From assembly GCA_022009775.1 (NCBI GenBank), contig CP091723.1, positions 1,116,001-1,180,000 of the forward strand: a stretch of 64,000 bases of DNA, in the 5' to 3' direction. The stretch comes from Christensenella sp. Lineage in GTDB: Bacteria; Bacillota; Clostridia; Christensenellales; CAG-917. Position numbers and translations under genes: made by a program. Positions 56,871 to 64,000 of the stretch are shown one piece after another (positions within the stretch are counted from its first letter, which is position 1; every line of letters begins with the position of its first letter). The notes beneath the pieces are model-generated. The model saw only the letters and a list, made by a program, of their open reading frames with translations. It did no database searches and had not been told where the DNA came from.

Positions 56871-57076
56871 AATGCGCTCCTTTTTGTTTTTTAAAAACGT
56901 TTTATTTATAAATATTATATCAATATACTCGCTTTCGTCAATCCGGAATTTTGTCCACGACCGTACGAGTGTAATGTATATTTGCATAAAATTTTATCAA
57001 AACTGTATAAAAATTCCGAATAAAAAATAATTTTGCATAAAATAAAATATTTTTTTTAAAATATATGCAAAAACGG

Positions 57077-57105
57077 TTGCAAAAATATGCAATACTTGTT
57101 ATGAT
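57077..57105 (+). promoter_or_regulatory. Promoter of the amino acid ABC transporter operon
   Basis: TTGCAA (57077-57082) and TATGAT (57100-57105) with 17-base spacing, 30 bases before the start codon, after a very AT-rich stretch. Confidence 0.65.
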
Positions 57106-57135
57106 TGCTTCTCGTATCACACGGAGAAAAAAAAT

Positions 57136-58017
57136 ATGAAAAAATCAGTAAAAATTCTTATTTCGGCACTTACGCTTATCGTCGTTTGCGCATCGTGCAT
57201 TGCGCTTGTCGCGTGCAACACGGCTTCGGCAGACGGAAAGCAAATCAATATGGTCAACGTCGAACTTTCAAGCGAGCAATACGCTTTCATTTTCAAAAAG
57301 TCCGACGACGCACTCAAAGAATCTGTGAATGCGATTCTCGAGAGCAAGAAAACGCAGATTTACGAGATTATGAGCAAATATCTCAATGCGACCGGGGACG
57401 AACTTGCGTCTTTCGGTTCGGCGGATATCAAGACCGAGTCAAGCGGCAGCGACAACGAGTTGGTTGTGGCAACCAACCTCGAGTTTTCACCGTTTGAGTA
57501 TCGAAACGGCTCAAAAATCGCGGGTATAGACATCGAAATCGCGCAGCTCATCGCGGATGAGCTTGGCAAAACGCTCGTTGTCGCTCACATGGACTTCGAC
57601 GCCGTCGTGCCGGCAGTGGAAACGAAGGCGGAATACGACATCGGTATGGCGGCACTCACGATATCCGCCGACCGCGCGAAAATCGTCAATTTTTCAAATC
57701 CTTATTACGACACGACGCAAGTGCTCATCGTGAAAGCAAACTCCGTGACGCCGTTTGATTATTGCACCACGAAAGCGGAAATCGAAAGCGTGCTCTCGTC
57801 GTTGAAAGGTGCAAAAATCGGCGGACAGACGGGAACTACGGGACAACAATACATCAAAGGCAACGAGTCTTTGGAATTCGGCGGATATGCAAATATCGAA
57901 TTCAACGGCTTCGACGCGCCCGGTCTTGCGGTGCAGGCTATGCTCAACGGCAATATCGACTACGTCATCGTGGACAAGGCGATTGCCGTGACTCTTCTTA
58001 AAAACTTCAACAAATAA
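57136..58017 (+). CDS. Polar amino acid ABC transporter substrate-binding lipoprotein, circularly permuted
   Basis: A 293-residue lipoprotein (lipobox ALVAC, Cys27) of the bacterial extracellular solute-binding family 3. The canonical opening LVVATNLEFSPFEYRNGSKIAGIDIEIAQLIADELG starts only at about residue 109, then MDFDAVVPAVETKAEYDIGMAALTIS, DLKGAKIGGQTGTTGQQY-like segment, and IDYVIVDKAIAVTLLKNFNK at the very end. What normally follows (the last strand and helix: VELSSEQYAFIFKKSDDALKESVNAIL ... KYL) is instead at the N-terminus, residues about 36-86. The protein is therefore a circular permutation of the normal order. First gene of a three-gene operon with permease and ATPase. Confidence 0.9.
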   Translation: MKKSVKILISALTLIVVCASCIALVACNTASADGKQINMVNVELSSEQYAFIFKKSDDALKESVNAILESKKTQIYEIMSKYLNATGDELASFGSADIKTESSGSDNELVVATNLEFSPFEYRNGSKIAGIDIEIAQLIADELGKTLVVAHMDFDAVVPAVETKAEYDIGMAALTISADRAKIVNFSNPYYDTTQVLIVKANSVTPFDYCTTKAEIESVLSSLKGAKIGGQTGTTGQQYIKGNESLEFGGYANIEFNGFDAPGLAVQAMLNGNIDYVIVDKAIAVTLLKNFNK

Positions 58018-58029
58018 GCAAGGTGTGCA

Positions 58030-58770
58030 ATGGCATTGAAATGGCAGACATTCATCCGCTCGTTCGTTGACAACGAAGGCTACAAAAACGTGCTGGACGG
58101 TTTGAAAAACACCGCCTATATCGCGCTTATCGGTTTCGTGATAGGTGTGATTATCGGCTCGCTCATCGCAATAGTAAAGGTGGCGTCGAAACGCAACGGT
58201 TTTCTGAATTTCCTTTCGAAAATCGGTGACGTATACGTGTTCTTCTTCCGCGGAACGCCTATCATCGTGCAACTGTTGCTCATTTATTACGTGCTATTTC
58301 CGCTTATGAACGTCAACGTAGATAAACTCGTCGTGGCAATAGTCACGTTCGGGCTGAACAGCGGGGCGTACGTCAGCGAAATCATGCGAAGCGGCATAAT
58401 GAGCGTTGACAAGGGACAACTCGAAGCAGGCAGGGCACTCGGACTTTCCTATCCGTCGGCAATGTTGCGTATAGTGCTTCCGCAGGCTCTCAAAAACAGC
58501 CTTCCCGCACTTGGCAACGAACTCATCGCGCTTGTGAAAGACACGTCGGTTGCAGGCTTTATAGCGGTGTTCGATTTGACGCAGGCGTTCAAAGCAATAG
58601 GCTCGTCTTCGTACGAATATATGATTCCGTATATCGTGCTTGCTTTGTTTTATCTCGTCATTGTTGGGCTTCTCACAATCGTCATAAAACTTGTGGAAAA
58701 GAGATTGCGCAAAAGCGAAAAGCGCGAATCGAAATCACAAAAACGCAGTGCGAAAAGCGTGGGAGCATAA
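58030..58770 (+). CDS. Polar amino acid ABC transporter permease
   Basis: A 246-residue HisMQ-type permease with about five TM helices. LDGLKNTAYIALIGFVIGVIIG opens the domain; the EAA loop is LEAGRALGLSYPSAMLRIVLPQALKNSLPALGNE; the C-terminus has a basic tail (KSEKRESKSQKRSAKS). Only one permease gene is present, implying a homodimer. It lies 12 bases after the binding protein gene and 15 before the ATPase gene. Confidence 0.95.
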   Translation: MALKWQTFIRSFVDNEGYKNVLDGLKNTAYIALIGFVIGVIIGSLIAIVKVASKRNGFLNFLSKIGDVYVFFFRGTPIIVQLLLIYYVLFPLMNVNVDKLVVAIVTFGLNSGAYVSEIMRSGIMSVDKGQLEAGRALGLSYPSAMLRIVLPQALKNSLPALGNELIALVKDTSVAGFIAVFDLTQAFKAIGSSSYEYMIPYIVLALFYLVIVGLLTIVIKLVEKRLRKSEKRESKSQKRSAKSVGA

Positions 58771-58785
58771 GGGGGGAAAGAAAAC

Positions 58786-59852
58786 ATGATAGACGTATAC
58801 AATCTGACAAAAAAATACGGAGACCTTCTCGTGCTCGACGATATATCCGCAAGCGTCGAAGAAGGCGAAATCGTCGCGATAATCGGTCCGTCGGGAAGCG
58901 GTAAATCGACTTTTCTTCGCTGTCTCAACTGCCTTGAAGACCCCAACGCAGGCAAGATAATTTTTGACGGAGTGGACCTTGCCGACCTTAAAGTCGATAT
59001 AAATCGTCAACGTGAAAAAATGGGCATGGTGTTTCAGCAGTTCAATCTGTTTTCAAACATGACGGTCAAGGAAAACATCACGCTTGCCCCTGTGCAAATC
59101 GGCGTGAAAAACATGCGTATGACTCGCCTTAAAAACACGTTTATTCCGGTGTATAACGTATGGTTCAAAGCGTTTGGAAAGTCATATAACAAACACGTCG
59201 ACAAAAAGTTGATTTTGCTACAATCGCAACTTGAAGAGTGCAAAACGAAGCTTAAACCTATCGTTTCGGCGTGGGATGAAACAAAAACCATAAAATACGT
59301 CGGCGGAAAACCGTTTGCCACGTACGATAAGAAACTGACAAAACAAAAACTCGCGCTCACCGACAAAGCCGAAAATCTCGAGCGTAAAATCGGACGCACG
59401 GTGCACCTTTCTCAAAAGAGTGCCGAACCACTCAAATTCACAAGCAAAAAGATATTGAAAAAGCCGCGTCCGAGCGCGCGGACGAACTCCTTTTCAACAT
59501 AGGGTTGTCCGACAAAGCGAACGTTTATCCGTCCACGCTTTCGGGCGGACAAAAGCAACGCGTCGCAATCGCGCGTGCGCTTGCAATGAATCCGCAAGTT
59601 CTTCTTTTCGACGAGCCGACGTCCGCGCTTGATCCCGAAATGGTGGGAGAAGTGCTCGACCTTATAAAGCACGTTGCAAATAAGGGTATGACCATGCTCA
59701 TCGTCACTCACGAAATGGCTTTTGCCCGTGAAGTTGCCGACAAGGTTTTCTTCATGACGGAAGGCAAGATTCTCGAACAGGGCACACCGCAGGAAATATT
59801 CGACGAACCCAAGACTGAACGGTTGCGCGATTTTCTCTCCAAAGTGTTGTGA
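58786..59852 (+). CDS. Amino acid ABC transporter ATPase with a large insertion in the helical domain (frameshifted)
   Basis: About 355 residues after restoring one missing A in 59446-59450; the family norm is about 245. Walker A GPSGSGKS (34-41), Q-loop FQQFNLF (about 83-89), signature LSGGQ (about 252-256), Walker B VLLFDEP and the H-loop VTHEMAFA are intact. Between ENITLAPV and the ERADELL helix lie about 110 extra residues (about 105-220), rich in Lys and partly amphipathic helical. The gene belongs to the same operon as the permuted binding protein and the permease. The insertion would sit on the outer face of the helical subdomain near the permease coupling helices. A nested repeat follows the stop codon. 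Confidence 0.88.
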
Positions 59853-59985
59853 GAGTGATATTTAGAGAATAATTATTTTAACACCCGTCCGCTACAAAAT
59901 CACGTGCTACACGTACGCCGAGTTTTGTTGCGGAGGGTTTTTTTGATCTTGCTCTTCATCTTCATCTTATATTGCCGATTATTGT
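59853..59985. repeat. Nested inverted repeat, copy 6
   Basis: Middle arms ACCCGTCCGC (59883-59892) and GCGGAGGGT (59930-59938) followed by a T run, and an inner part CAAAATCACGT (59895-59905) with ACGTACGCCGAGTTTTG (59911-59929... loosely paired). Outer arms are degenerate here. It follows the ABC ATPase stop codon and precedes holA. Confidence 0.75.
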
Positions 59986-60081
59986 TAATTTTCTGGGTTG
60001 CGGCTTATTTACAAAATTAATATTTAATGTTATCATATAATATAACTCATCATAGGATACGTGCGTAGGCGCGTGGAAGCA

Positions 60082-61063
60082 ATGAAATACGGAGAATTGA
60101 AACAGCATATAAATTCGTGTTTGGGCGGCAAAGAAAAATTTGCGGCGGCTTATATCGTGGCGGGTGACGACGATTATCTCGTGTCTTCTGCCATAAAGTC
60201 GTTCAAAGGACTCGTCGACCCCGAGTATGCCGATTTCAATCTGAGCGTGGTGTCGGGAGACGGTGCGGTGTTCTCCGCAATCGACGCGGCGTATACTTTC
60301 CCCGTATTCGACGAAAGAAAGGTTGTCGTACTCGGGCTTGAAAACTCTCCGAGCGAGAGCGAAAAAAGCGCGCTCGACAAGTATTTTTCCGAACCTAGCG
60401 AGACGACGGTGTTTGTCATATCCTGTGACGAAGACGTGGCAAAGACCGTAAAGAGCAAAAAAGTGCAACTTGTCGATTGCTCGAAACTCGACGGCGACGA
60501 ACTTGTGAAAGAGATAACCGATTTGTGCGCGGCAACGCCGTCCGTTGAGATAGAGCGCGGAGCGGTGAGCGAACTTATCGACAGAACGCAGGGCAATATG
60601 TCCAGAATCGTGAGCGAAATCACGAAACTCAAATCATATTCGCAAGGCACAATCACAAGACAAGACGTATGCGACATGGTGAGTGCGGATATCGATTTTC
60701 AGATATACGAACTTGCAAACGCCGTGAGCGAAAAGAATGCGGATAAGGCAATCGAAGTGCTTGACGTGTTTTTCAGAAACGGCATACGCGGCGTCACTAT
60801 CATAAACAGGCTATACGACAAATATCGCAACATGCTGCACGCCGAACTCAACAAAAATATGCCCAACGAAGAACTCGGCAAACTTCTCGGCATGAAGTCG
60901 GGTGCGGTGTATTTTTTTGAGAAAGACGTCGTCAAACTATTCGCAGATGCGGCTCAAAAAGTGCGTGGATTATCTACATTCGCTTCAATGTGACGTATTG
61001 ACCGGCGCGCGCAACGACGTAAGCGCGATTCACGAAGCAATATTGCAACTTCTTGCGATATAA
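60082..61063 (+). CDS. holA: DNA polymerase III subunit delta (frameshifted near the end)
   Basis: Clamp-loader delta subunit, about 326 residues. The N-terminal ATPase-like domain begins AAAYIVAGDDDYLVSSAIKSF (compare the LYGDEPFLIxExL start of HolA), and FRNGIRGVTIINRLYDKYRNMLHAELNKN matches its third domain. One extra A in 60956-60960 breaks the last 35 residues; the corrected frame ends CVDYLHSLQCDVLTGAR...AILQLLAI. I use the ATG at 60082 (RBS GGAAG) rather than the upstream GTG at 60061. Delta binds the beta clamp and opens it for loading. Confidence 0.87.
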
Positions 61064-61073
61064 AAGGAGATTT

Positions 61074-61968
61074 ATGGAAAACAAAATAGACAAAAAATAT
61101 TACGTGTGGATATGGCTCGGATTGTTGTTCGCGTCTTTTGTGGGCAACGTTTACCCCTTTGTATTGCGACATCAACGCGTTGGTGATTGCAGGCAAATCC
61201 GGCGTCGCGGCAGCAACGCAAATTTTGCTTGACGTGTTCAGTTACGGGCTCGTTCCGATGGCGGTCACGTTCCTTCTTGCGCTCGTTATGTGGTATATTT
61301 GCGCGCGTCGCCATGCAAACTACATTTCCCGCAACGACTTTTGTTACTGGGTGATGATTTTTGTTGCGGCAGTGAGACTTTTGGGCGGAGTGATTGATTG
61401 TTTTGCAGTGCTAGAGCCTGCAATATACGTCGTCACTTCAACCGTATACACCGTCACTGCGCTTCCTGCGGCAATGCTTATCATGTATTTCTGCGTTTTC
61501 AGAAAGTTCTACAATTTCAATCCCGTTGAGAGAGCCAACAGTTTCACGCTTTATTCGATCGTGTTCATGGTGGTGCTCGGTCTTTCGGTGCTTAGCCAAA
61601 ATCTCACAATCGTGTCTATCGGCGCAAGCACGGACGTGGCGGCGGAACTCATCGCATATCTGCGCGAAATGGGCTATGTCGTCGATTATCTCACGGCACC
61701 TATTCAGGTGTATTCTTCAATCGTTGCGATTTGCATTTATTTTGCATATCTTATTGCCGATATAGTGATTGCGGCCATGTTAAAAAAACAAGCGTCTGAA
61801 TTTAGAAATACCGACACGAGAGAAGATTATCTAAGAAAACATCCCGAAGACCAAAGACAATACGGATACACGCAACGCAACGATACGGGTGATACGTTCG
61901 GCGAGTTTGAAAAACAACACGTCAAAAAGAAAGACGACGAACACGTTTTCGACGAGTTCGACATCTGA
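61074..61968 (+). CDS. Polytopic membrane protein of unknown function (frameshifted)
   Basis: About 297 residues once one extra base in the C4T3 run at 61154-61160 is removed; the corrected start MENKIDKKYYVWIWLGLLFA is joined to the rest. Six to seven hydrophobic helices are visible between residues about 10 and 235, followed by a polar tail rich in Asp/Lys/Gln (DTREDYLRKHPEDQRQYGY ... FDEFDI). No family motif recognised. It begins 10 bases after holA and precedes cdaA by 72 bases, so it may be co-transcribed with both. Confidence 0.65.
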
Positions 61969-62040
61969 TAAAACTATGGGCGCGACAAGCCCCTACAATC
62001 TTAAATTCACAAAGCCGATTCGTCGGCGCGGAGAAAAAAT

Positions 62041-62919
62041 ATGTCGTACAATTTTGCTCAATACGCAAAAGGAATCAATCTCTATTTCATCATCGACATG
62101 GTGATTCTCATCACCGTGTTTGCAATCATGTTGAGTTTTTTCATTTACAAGCGCAATATGAAAGTGTTCTTCCTGCTTCTTTTGGGCGGAATACTCGAAG
62201 TGCTCGTCAACGTGCTTGCCGAACTTCTCGGCGGAGAGATACTTGCAATATCGAAGTACATTATGCACCTTGTCGTCATATTCGACATCGTTGCGGCGTG
62301 CGTGGTGTATCAGAACGATTTGAAGAACATCTTCCAAAAAGTCTCCACTGCGAAAGGATTTGAAACGCACAACAGCGACGACGAACTCAGAGACGCCACG
62401 GCGGAAATTCTCACCGCATGTCAGGATATGGCAAAGCAAGACGTCGGCGCAATCATCATTATCGACAGCGCGGGCGACATTCACGACAACATTCTCGACA
62501 CAGGCACAAGACTCAACGCAACGCTGTCCGCTCCGCTTTTTGAAAGCATATTCAACACAAAAGCCCCCCTTCACGACGGTGCGGTTATCGTGCGCGGCAA
62601 CAAAATCATTGCGGCAGGTTGTTTTTTGACTCTCACGCAACGCAACGTCAACAAAGAAATGGGCACTCGTCACCGTGCGGCAATCGGCATCACGGAAGAC
62701 ACCGACGTTTTGTCAATCGTCGTAAGTGAAGAGACGGGTATAATTTCTGTCGTCAAACACGGCGAAATCAAACGCTATATGACAATGGACAAACTCAAAG
62801 ACGAAATCGAAGAAGCGTACGGCATTTCTCCGACGGCAATCGCTTTGAGAGAAGCGCATCAAGGACGCAGAAAGAGCAAGTTTGCAAGCAAAATAAGAAA
62901 GAACGGAAGATTTGACTAA
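62041..62919 (+). CDS. cdaA: Membrane diadenylate cyclase CdaA
   Basis: A 292-residue enzyme that makes c-di-AMP from two ATP. Two or three TM helices in the first 90 residues (LYFIIDMVILITVFAIMLSFF, FFLLLLGGILEVLVNVL, IMHLVVIFDIVAACVV), then the DAC domain with LHDGAVIV (DGA, residues 179-181) and GTRHRAAIG (RHR, 210-212), plus VVSEETGIISVVKHGEI. All catalytic motifs are present. cdaR and glmM, its usual neighbours, do not follow; instead a DUF1015 gene overlaps the stop codon (TAATG). Confidence 0.96.
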   Translation: MSYNFAQYAKGINLYFIIDMVILITVFAIMLSFFIYKRNMKVFFLLLLGGILEVLVNVLAELLGGEILAISKYIMHLVVIFDIVAACVVYQNDLKNIFQKVSTAKGFETHNSDDELRDATAEILTACQDMAKQDVGAIIIIDSAGDIHDNILDTGTRLNATLSAPLFESIFNTKAPLHDGAVIVRGNKIIAAGCFLTLTQRNVNKEMGTRHRAAIGITEDTDVLSIVVSEETGIISVVKHGEIKRYMTMDKLKDEIEEAYGISPTAIALREAHQGRRKSKFASKIRKNGRFD

Positions 62920-64000
62920 TGAATACGATAAAGGCAACAAATATACTTATTCCAAAAGACTGCGACCATAAAAAATGGTCTGTCGTGGCGTGCGATCAAT
63001 TCACGTCGGAGCGCGGATACTGGAAAAAACTGGAAGAATTCGTCTCAGACGCGCCAAGCACGCTGAAACTCGTGTTTCCCGAAGTTTATCTTGAAGACGA
63101 CGACAAACAGGAACGCATAGAAAACATCAATGCGACGATGAACGAGTATCTGACGGGCGGTGTGTTCCGCACGCTTGAAAACAGTTGCGTCGTGATGAAA
63201 AGAACGACTGCAAGCGGCGTATCTCGTCTCGGCGTCGTGTGTGCTGTCGACCTTGAAGATTATTGCTTCACGCACCCGTCCCATGCGTTTATACGTTCGA
63301 CGGAAGGTGTAGTTCTCGACAGAATCCCGCCAAGACTTGCCATACGCGAAAATGCTCCGCTCGAATTGCCGCATATAATGCTTCTCATCGACGACAGAAA
63401 AAAGAGCGTCGTAGAAGGGCTTTGGGCAAGAAGAGAAGGACTAGAAAAAATCTACGATTTCGATTTGAATATGGGCGGCGGACATCTCGAAGGATACCGC
63501 ATCGACGCAAACGAAGTCGCAAAAGAGTTTGAAAAATATTATCAATCCGTGCAAAATCTTTACGGGCAGGAAAGCAACGACTTCATCTTTGCAGTCGGTG
63601 ACGGCAACCACTCTCTCGCAACCGCGCAAGCACACTGGAATCGCATAAAACAAGGGTTAACCGATGCACAAAAGGCAGTTCATCCTGCCAGATTTGCACT
63701 TTGCGAGATTGAAAACCTGCACGATGACGGCATAGTTTTTGAGCCGATACACCGTTTTGTATTCGGCGCAGGCGACGATTTTTGCGAGTATCTTGCAAGC
63801 AATTTGCACGGCACGCAATCAGTGAGAGTCTTTTCAAAAGACGGAGAGAGAGAAATCTCCGTTGACGACAACGGCGCAAAAGCAATCAAGGATATTCAAG
63901 GCGCAATCGACGATTATCTCAAATCGCACGCGGAGTGCAAAGTCGACTACATACACGGCATAGAACATCTTCAAAGCGTTGCAAAAGAAAACGACGGTGT
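62919..64000 (+). CDS. DUF1015 family protein (partial, cut by window end)
   Basis: Begins in the TAATG overlap with cdaA and runs open to the last base (about 360 residues seen). The N-terminal NTIKATNILIPKDCDHKKWSVVACDQFTSERGYW and the segments STEGVVLDRIPPRLAIRENAPLELPHIMLLID, VGDGNHSLATAQAHWNRI are the hallmarks of DUF1015, proteins of unknown function sometimes annotated as HTH-type or serine-metabolism related. No frameshift in the part present. Confidence 0.9.
   Translation, partial: MNTIKATNILIPKDCDHKKWSVVACDQFTSERGYWKKLEEFVSDAPSTLKLVFPEVYLEDDDKQERIENINATMNEYLTGGVFRTLENSCVVMKRTTASGVSRLGVVCAVDLEDYCFTHPSHAFIRSTEGVVLDRIPPRLAIRENAPLELPHIMLLIDDRKKSVVEGLWARREGLEKIYDFDLNMGGGHLEGYRIDANEVAKEFEKYYQSVQNLYGQESNDFIFAVGDGNHSLATAQAHWNRIKQGLTDAQKAVHPARFALCEIENLHDDGIVFEPIHRFVFGAGDDFCEYLASNLHGTQSVRVFSKDGEREISVDDNGAKAIKDIQGAIDDYLKSHAECKVDYIHGIEHLQSVAKENDG

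Overview
The window reads as chromosome of an anaerobic, low-to-medium GC Firmicute of the class Clostridia. Evidence seen directly: an Rnf ferredoxin:NAD+ oxidoreductase operon (rnfCDGEAB), a SCIFF (six cysteines in forty-five residues) peptide with its radical SAM maturase, the radical SAM/DUF2344 pair found in Clostridia, Rex, CdaA-type diadenylate cyclase, SpoVG, a SpoIVFB-like site-2 protease, SpoVB-like flippase and Gram-positive lipoproteins. A gut Christensenellales-like relative is my guess, not something the sequence proves. No rRNA, tRNA, CRISPR array, prophage or transposase was recognised.

Layout. 1-4.1 kb (minus): end-truncated GH27 alpha-galactosidase with an inserted beta-sandwich domain, a small membrane protein and a P-type cation ATPase. 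4.3-10.4 kb: a PepSY-like lipoprotein; rsmI, a tRNA methyltransferase and rplI; a DUF1540 protein, a dehydroquinate-synthase-superfamily protein, a NagD-like phosphatase; an M23 peptidase. 10.6-18.9 kb: a six-gene plus-strand operon (AMP-forming acyl ligase, GlpA-like FAD protein, second FAD oxidoreductase, DUF1667, FGGY kinase, alkyl-DHAP-synthase-like flavoprotein) that looks like glycerol or ether-lipid metabolism. 19.3-24 kb: spoVG, murC, DUF4363/DUF421, SpoVB-like flippase. 24.2-28.6 kb: a 1445-residue modular surface lipoprotein. 28.8-38.4 kb: two half-size TSUP permeases, then rnfCDGEAB, Ppx/GppA, maf and an MreB homologue. 39-46.3 kb: minD-minE, SpoIVFB-like protease, ROK kinase, B12-type radical SAM protein, DUF2344, RNase G. 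46.5-53.3 kb: a zinc-type dehydrogenase, an alpha/beta-hydrolase lipoprotein, an Orn/Lys/Arg decarboxylase, SCIFF and its maturase, YbaK. 53.4-64 kb: a large membrane-anchored protein, rex, a degenerate isopropylmalate-dehydrogenase-like protein, a polar amino acid ABC transporter, holA, an unknown membrane protein, cdaA and a DUF1015 protein cut by the window end.

Two things cut across the window. First, at least 20 otherwise well-conserved genes are interrupted by single-base indels, nearly all in short A/T runs (27 counted). Essential genes are hit (holA, rnf, murC-neighbouring genes), so these are most likely sequence/assembly errors; I give corrected gene spans. Second, six copies of a three-tier nested inverted repeat sit in intergenic spaces at gene 3' ends. 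Stem sequences differ from copy to copy while pairing is kept, which suggests a structured terminator-like element family.

The most unusual biology I can support: the amino acid ABC transporter at 57.1-59.9 kb (circularly permuted binding protein plus an ATPase with about 110 extra residues), the covarying nested repeat family, the catalytically dead isopropylmalate-dehydrogenase-like protein, and the alkyl-DHAP-synthase/GlpA/FGGY/acyl-ligase operon.
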